64,000 nucleotides of DNA from Zygnema cylindricum (Eukaryota > Streptophyta > Zygnematophyceae > Zygnematales > Zygnemataceae): contig JBBHKE010000463.1 in the NCBI GenBank assembly GCA_037447655.1, positions 1 through 64,000 of the forward strand, in the 5' to 3' direction. Below the pieces are notes generated by a model. It ran no database searches and was not told where the DNA came from. It saw nothing but the letters and a program-made list of their open reading frames with translations. This document shows, in pieces, positions 35,401 to 47,237 of this stretch. A program made the translations under genes and the position numbers. Each line of letters begins with the position of its first letter. Positions within the stretch are counted from its first letter, which is position 1.

Positions 35401-38400
35401 TCTGTCAATATTTGTCATAAAGTGTAAATTATGGTTTCCTTGTTACTCACCAAGTACCTTGGTGGTTCTTCAGGGTATGGACGAACTCAGTACTGTTGCA
35501 AATGAGATGGTGCGGCTAATAGAGACTGCAACTGCTCCAATCCTGGCCGTTGATTTCAATGGCTGCATCAATGGTTGGAATGCGAAAGTGTCTGAATTAA
35601 CAGGATTACCTGTGGCCGATGCTCGGGGAAGATCACTTGTGAAGGATTTGGTTCACCCAGATTCAGTGGAGACAGTTGAGAGAGTGCTGTACCTTGCTTT
35701 AAATGGTGAGAATTTTGACATTATTATCTCTTGCTGGTGTTTATTCGCTAGGCTAGATGAGGCAAGTCTAATCACTGACTTGGATGGTGGCTAGATGAAT
35801 TATGTTATCTGAACTCATCCATATTCTGCCATGTTGGGCCATTGTGGTAGGTAAGCCTTGTAAGTATGATGTTTACACGATAGTATACTTAACCGTTACA
35901 TGCCGTGCTCTACAATTCTCAGACTGCAATAGCTGGTGAAATAACATGACTCATGTGTATTCAGGACTATGTGTATTGGGTTCCCGTTTGGTGGTAAGGA
36001 TATGATTTCGTTGGGTTGTTTAACCTAGTAGTCCAAGAAGAGCATCTGTTTCGAATTTTGCTTGCGTACAAATGTGACATTGTACTGTCATCATCATGTC
36101 CGATCAAAAGCTCATGGAAAGTCGAAAGGGTTTTATCTTAGTCTTAATCGAGAGTGTATTATCTTATTTTGTTGGTAGACGACTTGTAATTTGAACTGTC
36201 TTATATTATAATGTTAGTCTTTCCTTCATTTTATGTAATTTTATGTACTGTACTTATTGTGATTTTTTTGGAACCTGAGGCAATAAACTTGTTTGTTCTT
36301 GCAGGTGAGGAAGAGCAGAATGTTGAAATTCAGCTGCAAACCTGGGGGGCCCAGAAATCGAAGGACGCTGTTATCTTAGTTGTGAACGCTTGTGCAAGCC
36401 GGGATGTTAGTGAAAATGTTGTTGGGGTCTGTTTTGTTGGACAAGATGTGACTGGGCAAAGGGTGGTTATGGACAAGTTTACACGCATTCAGGGCGACTA
36501 TACCACCATTGTGCGATCACATCATTCTCTTATTCCACCTATTTTTGGCTCAGATGGTAAATTCCTCACCTTGAAATCTTGACGTTATTGATTTGTGGTA
36601 GTATGTATCGATGATTATGGAGTCAGAGCACTGGTCTATTGTGATATGGTTTGTATGCAATTCTCACTTGATAAGAACATCTCCTACTTTTTTTTGCAGA
36701 GTTTGGCTGCTGTACGGAGTGGAATCCCGCCATGGAGAAAATAACAGGACTGAGACGTGATGATGTTGCGGGCAAGATGTTAACTGGAGAGATTTTTGGA
36801 GGAATGTGTCGCCTAAAGAGCTCCGATGCCTTGACCAAGTTCATGATAGTTTTGAACAATGCTATGGATGGCCACGACACCGACAAATTCTCATTTGCTT
36901 TTTACGATCGTCAGGTGTGTTAGATGTGGTATTAATGTAAGAACTCTTGATTGTGATGATTTTGGCAATATGTTGTGGATATTATAACAGGGTGGAAAAA
37001 TGGCTCTTCCTTAAATGTTTTCTCTAGAAAGCAGAGCTAAATGCGTTTTTTTTTCTTTGTCACTTCAGAGCAGTTTGAACTCAGACAGGGTTAGATATAT
37101 TAGGTTAGAAGCAGAGGTTTTTCTTCTCTCTATGTTTTCTTTACAAAGCAGAGGAAATGTGTTTTTTTTTTTGTTTTTAAGTCACTTCAAAACCTTTTGA
37201 ACTCAGTCAGAGTTCTCATGATGGATTGCAGGGCAAGACAGTGGATGCACTTTTGACTGCCAGTAAAAGAACTGATTCCGAAGGAGCTATTACAGGAGTT
37301 TTTTGTTTCCTTCACATAGCCAGTTTAGAATTGCAGCAAGCTTTAACAGTTCAAAAAGCGGCTGAAAAAGTCGCGGAGGCCAAGGCAAAGGAACTGGCTT
37401 ACATTCGCCAAGAAATTAGAAATCCTCTTGACGGTATTCATTTTGCCAGATCTTTCATTGAGCACACTGACCTCTCGGAAGACCAGAAGCAGTTGGTGGA
37501 GACAAGCGCTACATGTGAGAAACAGCTCCGGCGTATATTGGATGACATGGATTTAGCCAGCATCGAGGAGGGGTAAGATAAAAAAAGCTTGCTGTTTCAG
37601 GATAGCAGTCAACCAGTGGACATAAGAGTTGATGGTGAGAGCAATTTTAAGTCAGAACCTGGGGCCGGAAATTGCGGCCGTAATTGGGTGATCTCTTGTA
37701 TGCGAGTTAGGAAGGCGATTTGTATTGTGTTTTTTTTCTTTTTCTCTATTTGCTTACTGTAGTGTATTTGAGTGTGCAGGTATTTGGAGTTAGACACAGC
37801 AGAATTCATGATGGCAACGGTGATGAATAGTGTGGTGAGCCAAGGCATGATGCAATCTAGCAAGAAGGATCTTCAATTGTTCTGTGATACGCCTCCTGAG
37901 TTCAAGACAATGTGTGTGTTTGGAGACCAAGTCCGGTTACAGCAAGTGCTCGCAGATTTCCTTATGAATGCGGTCCAGTTCACTCCACCCTCGGGATGGG
38001 TGGAAATCAAAGTGGTCCCCCAAACAAAGCGTCTCCCTGGAGGTGTAGATATGATACAACTGGAATTCAGGTATGGCATTTGAAAAGCTTGAAAGCTATA
38101 TCTAAAATAATGTTGCGAGGTAGTGAATCGTTATTAGCATGAAGAAGGCTAATTTCAGTGCCGGATTTTTTGGGCCCTGAAAATAAAATAGTGATAATAA
38201 TACTGTATATTTTTTTCATAACATTGGTTCGGTGAGCGGTTTACGTGGCGCGCACCTAAATTAAAGTTCATAACACTTACATAAACCCCGGGCTATATTT
38301 TTTTTAAGGCCAAAAGCGATTCAAGGTGTAGCTCACATAGCTTGAAAGCTGCGTGTTATATTCAAAATAATCTTGCGAGGTACACTGCCCATTGCCACTA

Positions 38401-38840
38401 GAGTTTGATCACTCTAATCAGAATGAGTGTTTTTTTGACTCAAAATCACAAACTAGTGTTAATAACACCACGTTGCAAAACATAATTTAGTGTAGTTAAT
38501 ACAAACACGTTTTAGTGCTACTAATACACCAACTCTAATAGTGGTTGGTGGTGTACTGGACTGGACTATAGTTTGCCGTTCGTTTCTGAATTTTGGGTTT
38601 TTTGTTTGCAGAGTAACTCATGCCGGAGAAGGCTTACCAGAAGATTTGGTACACCAAATGTTTGATCGAGCGGATGCCCACAGCAAGTCTCAAGAGGGAC
38701 TCGGTCTCAGTATGTGTCGTAAAATTGTGCGTTTGATGAATGGTGAAGTGCAGTATGTGAGGGAGCCGGGGAAGAGCTTCTTTGTGGTGCAACTGGAGCT
38801 GCCCTTGGCCCACAGAGAGGATGCAGGCAGTGCCAAGTAA
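32438..38840 (+). CDS. PHY: Phytochrome (red/far-red photoreceptor), complete, 10 exons
   Basis: Plant-type phytochrome of 1126 residues. Exons: 32438-32807, 33036-33556, 33920-34198, 34579-35229, 35474-35705, 36305-36556, 36700-36914, 37232-37572, 37780-38070, 38612-38840. All junctions are GT-AG and phase-consistent. It starts at [12 protein letters not shown], the usual Ser-rich N terminus. PAS is at about 70-200 and GAF at about 210-400 with [16 protein letters not shown] and [12 protein letters not shown]. The bilin-attachment cysteine is Cys323 in [11 protein letters not shown] (codon 33995-33997). The PHY domain has the tongue motifs WFRSH and HPRSSF. Two PAS domains follow ([25 protein letters not shown]). 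The C-terminal histidine-kinase-related domain has RQEIRNPL in place of a His-containing H box, a conserved N box ([13 protein letters not shown]) and [11 protein letters not shown], as in other plant phytochromes. It should bind phytochromobilin-type bilin and signal from cytosol to nucleus. A MITE lies in the last intron. Confidence 0.97.
38381..38555. repeat. MITE-like element in the last phytochrome intron (175 bp)
   Basis: Starts TACACTGCCCATTGCCACTA and ends GGTTGGTGGTGTA. The flanking TA on both sides could be a 2-bp duplication. The interior ('gtgttaataacac', 'cataatttagtgtagtt') matches the 45231 copy. Confidence 0.7.
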
Positions 38841-41047
38841 AATGTACCAGAGTCGGTTATGGCTTGCTTCTTGTGTGTTTTCTGTGTGTTCGTTTGATTT
38901 TTTGGAGTGTTTTTGTGCATTGGTCGGTCCTATGTTTTGAAGTGATGTGACAGAGAGCGGGCGTTTTATGCTGCCCTTTTTTTTTTTTTAGGGTTTTTTG
39001 GTTTTGGGTGCATATGTAGTATTAATTCACAGGAATATCAAAAATCCTCTACCAGAAAATAGCTGGTTGCAGTATATGGTCTCGGAGGAAAGGGGCATAC
39101 ATATGTAGCTAATACTACGACAGGTCATTGTGTTTTAATGAGTTGTAGACAAATAGCTGCAGGTTAAAAAATGTCATAGTGATAGCATCAAGTATTGTAG
39201 CTTGCATTTTAGGATAACCACAGTCCAAATGTTTTGGTACTTAGTTTTGAGTACAGTTGCAGTTTAAGTACATTTGAAGTTTCAGTACATTTGCGGCTAT
39301 ACATACTAAAGATAGGACATGTCAGAAAATACGTGTGGACAGAGTGCACCTAGACTTCAGTGGTTGCAAATAGAGAACTGCCAATTTGATGAACAGGTAA
39401 AAATGACTTTGCTGTCGACCCACTGTCACATTGAAAACCAATGGTCACGCCTGTTAAAGTTTGTATTCTTTTTGTATATAGCCAGCATTTTATGAGCAAA
39501 GGAAATTTGTAATGGGTGAGAACGTGGCGGTCGGTTTATTGCATGGTTTGTGTTGTCGAAGATGGTTTTGATAATTACTGCATTTAGTTGTCATATTGGA
39601 CGTTGACCTTAAGACAAAAAAGAGCCGCAAAACCAACAATACAAAAATCACATTACCATTGGTTCTTTTTTTGAAGTTCTTTTTTTCCTCGTTTCCGAAC
39701 ATTTGCTTGTTTACAATTTATTACATACGTTTTCTTTTTTTTTCCACCCCCTCGTTTTCTACATTTTTCCTTTTGATTGTTCGACCTTATTAAGTAATAC
39801 ATTGGTGCCCAGTCTGTGCTCCGACCTACACCTAAGCCTTGTAAAGGTATCGGGGAGTATCATTTTGAAGCAATGGTTGGTTTAATTTGCCGGACAGAAA
39901 GTAGCCAATTCTTAGCCATGGCAGTCTGTCATTAGGTACTTTCCATTTACTATCAACCCTTCACTTTATTTAAATCCGATGGTCGTCGTTCCTTGGCACC
40001 TCTTTCTCATGTTTTCTCTCTAGATTCTTGTCTTGGATATCCTAGCAGCTCATGAGGGTGCAGGTGAGCTTGCGAGACTATGGTGCACTTTAGGCGTTTC
40101 TTTTGAGGTAATTGGGAGGCTCTCCATGGTTAGCACGAGGATTGTGTTTCTAGTCTTTTTTTTCCTTTCATTGATGAGTTGTTCATTTGGGTCGCGTCGA
40201 TGAGCTTTCACGGGCGGTAAAGACCCTAGGTCCATTCACCTTTGCTCTTTGTGAGATATTTCGAGCGTTGTACTCTACCACAGTCAAGGTCTTTCGTGCA
40301 CTCCCTCAACCGGCTCCCACCTCGTTTTCCATCCATATCTTTGAGCATGTAGGGTGTCTTACTCTTGATCAGGACACAGTAATTAAGGCACTTTCCACTT
40401 CTCCCCAAGCTCAGCAAGAGGGTCCACCTAGCATGGTTTATGAATTGCTCCCAAGGTTTGGGTTTGGGTTTGGGTTTGGGTTTCGAGTTTTGGGTTTATT
40501 CCTCCCAAGGTTTGTGATTTCTTGAAAGCAGCTTCGTCTAGTAGTTGTCACAGAGCCAAATGGGAGGATTTGCTCCATCGTGACGGGAGAAACATTATAC
40601 GATCGGTGCCTCGTGCCATTTGTATAGAACATCAGCCCTTTTTCGTTTACTTTTCACGTCACCGATTTTATTTTTTCTAAATGAATTGGTAGTTCTAAGC
40701 ATTTTTTACCTAATTTTTCCAGGTATAATTGGTAAAGTTCAGTAGATTAGAGTGGTCGATTTTAGTTAATATGACAACGTATCATTATCGCATATAGTAT
40801 GACGACCATGTCTATTTCATAATTAGAGTGCTATAAGGTCAGCAACTTAGAGTTATTTGAAAAACAGTGTTTTCCAATTAGTTGAAAGTGTTGGTGCATC
40901 GATAAATTTCCTATAACGATAATTTCGATAGCCGATATTATTGAAAGCCAAGGAAGCCAGATATATCGGTCCGGGACGAATAAACTCTCATCGCCAATAT
41001 ATATGTTCTATACGTCTATATGTACAGTAGAATATTACAATACGCTA

Positions 41048-41242
41048 GTGCACCTCCCATCATTATTGGAGTTAATCATTTGTTGGGCAGTCAAAAGAGT
41101 TTAGCTCTGTGGAGGGCGATCAATCGAAATAAAACAGTCATAACCTTTAATGTGATGTCACGATTGAAAATTATAATAATATGTGACGAAAAAAAGAGCT
41201 TTGACTGCCCGGAAAATGTTTAGCTCTAATAACGATGTGTAC
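41048..41242. repeat. MITE-like inverted-repeat element (195 bp)
   Basis: Inverted termini of about 50 bp: the left end has GTGCAC, 'attattggagttaa' and GGGCAGTCAAA; the right end in reverse complement has GTACAC, 'gttattagagctaa' and GGGCAGTCAAAG. The ends resemble the CACTGCCCAT/ATTAGAGTTAA pattern of the other elements. Confidence 0.55.
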
Positions 41243-41493
41243 AATATACAATATCGTCTTCTACGGAATACGATATAGTATGTCATGTCATGTATGTCAA
41301 TCCAGCTCGTACTGTACCTTTTAGAACTAAAGTATACAACATGAATTTAAAAAACGTATACAAAAAAGTTCGTATCGCACTCTAAAATTTCTCGTGAAAG
41401 TCATTCGCGCCGTCGCTACTTTGGTCAGAATCGACAACCGATTTTGATTTAATGCTGAGAGTTTTGTCTGACCTCTGGCCGTAACCAGAGGTC

Positions 41494-42397
41494 AGAGGTC
41501 GCAAAAGTCAAAATTTTAGATAACCGAAGCCAATCGTTTTTTTTTCTTTCAAAATTTGAGTACCCGACGCCCGACTGGGTTATGTCACGCTCCAAAATTG
41601 TTAATCGTACCTGAAACGGGTTTACCAAAAAAAAAGTTAACCGAAACTCGATTTCTCGCGACTACCCGTCCCGCCCGTACCCGAATAAGTACAAAATTAG
41701 TGGTACATCTCCCTTGTAACTTCCATGATACCAAGAGTACAAAGTACAATAATGTTGGATAGTATTTACAGTACAAAACCTTCATTTTTTTTTCGTCTTT
41801 TGCTTACCTGAATGTAACCGATTTTTTTTATTTTCGTGAATCACCCGCCCGAATCTGCCCGACCCTCCAAATTTGGCAACCGAATCCGTTCCAGATCCGA
41901 CGCGGGCGGTCGGTTAACGGTCGGTTAAGGTTTCGGTTAACCGTTTGCGACCTCTGCCAGAGGTCGCAAGAGTCAAAATTTTAGATACCCGAAACCAACA
42001 TTTTTTCTTTTTCAAAATCTGAACACCTGATACACTACCGGGTTATATCACGCTCCTAAATTGTTAACCGTTACCCGATACGCGTTTACGAAAATATAAG
42101 TTATCCGAAACTCGATTTCTCGCGACTACCCGTTCCTGATAATTACAATATTAATGGTACACCTCCCACATACCTTCCACGATACCAAGAGTAGAAAGTA
42201 CAATAATGTTGGATAGTATGGACAAGTACAAAACCTTCAATTTTTTTCGTTTTTTGCTTACCCGACCGTACCCGTTTTATTTTTTTTTGAATCACCCGCC
42301 CGAATCCGTCCGGCCCCCAAAATTTGGCACCCGAATCCGTTCCGGATCCGAGGCGGGCGGTCGGGTACGGATTCGGGTACCCGATTGCGACCTCTGG
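41494..42397. repeat. Two-copy tandem repeat, 465-bp unit
   Basis: Units 41494-41958 and 41959-42397 share, in order, AGAGGTCGCAA, 'caaaattttagata', GGGTTAT, 'cgaaactcgatttctcgcg', 'gataccaagagta', 'aataatgttggatagta', CACCCGCCCGAAT and GGCGGTCGG. Divergence is moderate, including substitutions at CG sites. A partial inverted copy lies at 15085-15242. Confidence 0.85.
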
Positions 42398-43197
42398 CCG
42401 TAACTTCCGGCTGAAATCTTGGGTCGCGATTGTTTCCCGCCGTCCCGATATTCCACAAGCCGGACGGATTTTTTTGTGAGCGGCTCAATTTCGTCCGAGC
42501 TTAATTGTAATCGAATCGGGTAGACCGGACGATACAATCTTATCTACCCCGAAACAGTATGGAAGTGCGATGTTTTACGCACAGGATTCTCAATTTAATA
42601 ATCGCGACTGGTCTGTATGTCCAATATTCAGTAAAATGTTTCGTTTAAATATTACCACTGTACCGTAGTACCGTTTCAGAATATCCCTTCCCATTTTTTT
42701 AACAACTAATATAAATTTCAAGCCAATCTCTCATTGCTTGTTGAAAACGTATTTGTCTCCCAGCTTTTGACGGTGTGGATTTGACGACGGAAACAAGTCG
42801 ATCTGTTTGTTTGCCGTTAGGGCACGCGAAGACCAATGACGACCGTACATTTTGTTAGCACGTCTGACGTGACAGTGTGACACATCAAACTTCGAAAGTT
42901 CGAAACCGCAGACGGACCGGCCTCCGGACTTTCGACGGACGAATCCGACTAATTTTTCTGTCCTTACGTCATTGTGTACGGCGCACTCCTGCCTTACTTC
43001 TCGTTGCAGTAGAGTGCCTTCTCTAACTGTTCTTTGACATTTTTTCTTCTCTCTCGGTGTCTCCCGCACCCTGCTTACAATCGACGTCCGATAATGTTCC
43101 CGCAATTTCTTTAACTGCAATGTCAAGAATGTCACAGTAACACTAGACATTCTGCAGACGGTGAACCGTTACTTCAGCTCAGAAAGCGGAAAAAAAT

Positions 43198-46100
43198 ATG
43201 CTTTCTAGTGGAGCTAATAGCAGTGGATACCACCGTTTGGACGCCGGTCCGTCTAGTGCCGTCTCTCAGCATACAGCTGCAGGAACCAATGGAACCTCTC
43301 AGACTCCAGTCTCCATGCCTTCAGGTCCATCCATTAGAGCATCCTCTCAACAAGCCATGGCTCCCTCGAGCTCCACACCATTTCCGATTGCACCTGCTCC
43401 ACAGCACATGATGCAACCGTCTCCGATGATGCCATATTCTCAGCAACCTCCTCCTCCTCCTTCCATGCACATGGCTCCTCAAGGTGCATGTTGTTGAGCT
43501 GTTATTTCATATTTTGCAAGAAGTTATCCGTTTTGAGTTGCGTAATTCTCTTTATGAAAGAGAGAGTCCTTTTGAGTTATTTTTAAACTTTATTGTTTAG
43601 GACGCTGACTAGCCAGCTCATGGTGTCTGAAAGGTACAACAGTCATGTCTCTGTGTTACCGTTTACTGAGCTTCTTCATAGTTGATAATGCAGTTATTTC
43701 ATTTTTTCCACACAAAAAGTCTCTGCATAAATGGAGAGTAGTTGCAATGTTTACAATTATGCTAACTAACTTCCCTTGCGAGCCAGACCTTTTTGCTGTT
43801 AGACACTGAAGGTGGCTCCAGTCGTTTTTATTTATCTTTCTCTTTTTCTTCTTGCAGCTTCACAGAGTCAGATAGTGTGTACAGGCTGTAGAACCCTTTT
43901 GGTATATCCAAACAACGCCACCAATGTTCGATGTGCTGTATGCAGCACCATCACCCCTGTTCCTCCCGCAGGTGTGTTTGTACAACTATTTGTTTGTTGT
44001 ACAATCTATATGGATGTACTTCAGCATTATTTTTTTGTCATCTCCACTGCAGCCTGTCTTATTATTGTTTTCGAGATTGTGACTGAGTCAATGCAATTTA
44101 ATAATGAAACATGTTCCACGATGTTTCAAATTTATCATATGCCTACAATATTTGAAAACTTTACTCACCCATTCTCTCACTCTGAAGCAGGAACCGAGAT
44201 GGCTCAGTTGGTGTGTGGAGGATGTCGAACTCTTCTCATGTATGTTCGTGGAGCATCCAGTGTGCAGTGTTCTTGCTGCCATACAGTCAACCTTGCCATG
44301 GAAAGTATGTGCAATGTATTCGAACTTAACACCTGTTTGAATGCATGTGAATCTAAACATGTTTGGATTTCCAGCTTTGCATTTCGGTTGGATCAAAGTG
44401 CTTGGTTTGTGTTGCATGCCATACGTCTTTAATATACATATATCTTGAATTGACATATATCTTAAATGGCATATATGCAAGACATGCATCTTGGATGGTG
44501 AAAGCAAAGTTTGGAGAGAGAGAGAGACGGCGTACACTGTGTTTGCTTCTAAGTGCACCTTAAGTGATTCTGAAAAGACAGGGCTGTTCTTCTGAAGGAT
44601 TAATCGAAAAGTTAAATTGCTCTCTTTGGCTAAGGAAGCAGGCTGCATCAATTAAGGAGGCTTGGAGTTAAAGAACTTGCGGAAGATAATGTTTCTGGAA
44701 TAGTTTCTATGAGTGAACTGAATACATACAGGCAGCCTCGAGCAGAATATTTGTTGGCGGACCATTCGTGACTCCAAGAGGTTTTTTGAAACTACATGGG
44801 CAAGTCTTTAGACTTATTTAAATTTGCCAATTGGAAATGCTATATGTTTCCCGGTACAGTATGCGATGCTCGTGTAGTGCTGGTATGCTTTAGACCGGTA
44901 GTTAAGGAGGCATCAAGAATCACCGAAGATCATAGTGAGGGCTCTTGGTCAGGGTTATTCTCGGTAGGGAGACTGTCGATAGAGGACAAGCATGAGAAGA
45001 TTTTGGGCAGGTTTTTGTGGGGAGGTGTGTTTGGAGGAGGCTAATTTGAGGATCCTTACTGGGAAGTCTTCATGAGTATGGGTCGCTGGGGAAATTAAGG
45101 GATTTTCTTTGGACATTTATGAATCCTCAAGGAGTTAGCTAAGGTTGGGTATCTTCCTCGAAGGGCTATGGAAGGATGTTGTGGGAAAAACTTACAGAGG
45201 CTGACTGTTAGAGTATTGTGTACACTGCCCATTTCTATTAGAGTTAATCACTCTAATTTGAGTAATTGTTTTTTTTTTGAACCAAAAACATAAATTAGTG
45301 TTAACAGCATTAATTAGTTTTGTGGAGTTTAGTGTAGTTCATTCTAGCAAAATGTTAACTTTGATAATCCACCAACTCTATAGTAATGGGCAGTGTGGTT
45401 GTTGAAAATTGTTGGAAAAATCTGCCGGATAAGAGCTAACCTGTATCAGAGAATGTTTTCCAGTCCGTATAGGACTACCGTGCCAAGCTGTTTTGTGGTA
45501 TTTTTGAGGGACACGGGGAAAGGCAGGTTTTTTGTTTAAGGATTTTATGTGAAGGCTTATCACGTGTGTAGGCTCATAGGAGAACAAGGTTATTCTTGCG
45601 TTAAGATGCTCGAAAACTCTGTCAAAAGTCTTGAGAGGCCTATCATGGGAAGTCCAAAGTTTTTGATATCCTAAAGCTGCTTTCAGTAGAAAGCAATCAC
45701 TTCAGGGAATCATAGAGTTCTTTTCCAAGTTGGAAGGATAGACCGGAACTCTCAAACTTTTTTACACATAGCTGCTCCCTTTTAAAACCTCTTTAAATTC
45801 TCTTGTTAAAGTCGTGTAGTCCCGTGGAAGATCAAGAGACTCGGACAGCAAAAAGGACATAATGACTTGAAGAGAATCCGAGTACTTGGAATCCTTTTGA
45901 TAGCCTTTAAGGTTACTGGTTACTTGTTGGTTGATGCAAAGATTATGGCCTATAATTTTATTAAATCGTTCTCTGCAAGGTCACCGAAGGCATAATTTTT
46001 GCTTTACACTTTTTTCATGTTTCTTCATTCTTTGTCTCTGGTTGTTCGACTGTTTTGTCACCTCTTTTACGGGATATCTCATTTTGTGAAGGCATTTCAG

Positions 46101-47237
46101 CATTTCCCTTAAAGTGCAGTGGAATGTGAGTCATCTGCATGAAACGATGTTTTTGAAAATGGTTTAGTATGATGCGGAATTAATGTTGTCTCATGCTTTT
46201 TTGACGATTGTTTTTCAATAGATATAAGTCAGTATTGAATACCATGAATTTTATGGTGGTAAACGTTACGTTCATTTGGAATTGACGTGTATTTTGCAGC
46301 AAATCAAGTTGCCCATATCAACTGCGGAGGCTGCAACATGACGCTCATGTATGCTTATGGAGCGCAGTCAGTGAAATGTGCAGTTTGTCAGTTTGTGACA
46401 AGTGTTGGGGTAAGCTTTCTGTCCATGTTTGACCCGTGAAGCGAAGTGTACTCTGTCAGTGTATAGTGAGGCTAAGTTTTCTTTTAGACTTAAATCTGAA
46501 ATTACATTTTTTTCTGGCAAGTTCTAGTCGGTGACATGTTGCTGTACAACTCCATTGTCCCAATGTTTGTTAAGCCTATGTCCTAGTAAAAGTCTTTCGA
46601 GGCAAACCTGGTGATATATCAAGGACAAGGAAATCTGACTGACTTAGGCTACCTCCAACCCTTTATATAATTGCACAAATTTTCCTCACTCTGCCCTTCC
46701 TAATCTTGCATCCTCCCCTTTCCTTATTTGAATGTAATATGCTGTCCAGGTGGCGGCTGCTAGGATGCCTTTACCAATGCAAAGGCCACCGTATTCACAA
46801 CCATCTCAGGTCTGTGGATCATCTCTCCTTTTTTCTGATTGTCTTGAAAGCATTGGCAAGAATGATTGCAGTTGTTGTCACCTCGTCGCCTTGGATGATT
46901 GCCCTGTTTCGCTCTTTTTCTGATGTCAGGAGAAACATGAGGGGAAAAACAGAATAATGGACTGCATCGGAGGAATAGATTGAGATGGAGAAGAGTTGGG
47001 GTGCAAGTAGTGACAAGGAGTTTGGGGAAAGGTTTTAGTGCATTTGGAGATTCATGGGAAGCCCACGTGACTGTTTTGCAATATATTTGATTCAATTTTT
47101 TTATGAAACATTTTATGTGAGGATTACTGAGCTCCTCTTTGCTTGTGGCCGCTAATGCGATGACTCAGATGGTGGTGGTGGAGAATCCTATGACCCTCGA
47201 TGAGAGTGGGAAACTAGTAAGTTACGTCCAACATTGA
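43198..47237 (+). CDS. LSD1: LSD1-like protein with three zf-LSD1 zinc fingers
   Basis: Plant-specific zinc-finger protein of the LSD1/LOL family, regulators of programmed cell death and stress responses that act as nuclear/cytosolic scaffolds. Exons: 43198-43483, 43858-43971, 44191-44304, 46300-46409, 46750-46809, 47169-47237, all phase-consistent, giving 250 residues. Exon 1 encodes a Ser/Pro/Gln/Met-rich extension of about 95 residues. Exons 2, 3 and 4 each encode one finger of the pattern C-x2-C-R-x-L-L-x-Y-x10-C-x2-C ([37 protein letters not shown]). The C-terminal tail [15 protein letters not shown] is a family signature. The end is best read through the GT at 47217 into a short tail ending at TGA 47235-47237, because LSD1 proteins continue KLVS-. 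If instead the intron is spliced, the CDS would end at 47277 with three other residues. The third intron (44305-46299) holds a MITE. Confidence 0.92.
45231..45395. repeat. MITE-like element in an intron of the LSD1-like gene (165 bp)
   Basis: Starts TACACTGCCCATTTCTATTA and ends TAGTAATGGGCAGTG. The interior matches 38381-38555, placing it in the shorter class of the family. Confidence 0.7.

Larger units (their letters stand above)
38841..43197. other. Intergenic spacer between phytochrome and the LSD1-like gene
   Basis: No supported gene. The first few hundred bases are presumably phytochrome 3' UTR. A 112-codon frame at 40187-40525 has no recognised motif. The rest contains a MITE-like element (41048-41242) and a two-copy 465-bp tandem repeat (41494-42397). 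The last few hundred bases should include the LSD1-like promoter and leader. Confidence 0.45.

Noticed and set aside
40455-40486. Short TTTGGG repeat, considered as an interstitial telomere
   Set aside because: Only about four units, and the sequence does not match plant TTTAGGG or algal variants.
40187-40525. 112-codon plus-strand frame in the spacer after phytochrome
   Set aside because: No recognised family, no splice partners, and its end is the TTTGGG repeat (Gly-Phe runs).
42731-43150. 139-codon minus-strand frame just upstream of the LSD1-like gene
   Set aside because: No recognised motif or splice partners. It overlaps the expected promoter/leader of the LSD1-like gene, so a chance open frame is more likely.
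44560-45200. Possible LINE remnant in an LSD1-like intron (an FLWGG-like string)
   Set aside because: Only a five-residue resemblance, with no neighbouring reverse-transcriptase motifs and several stops.
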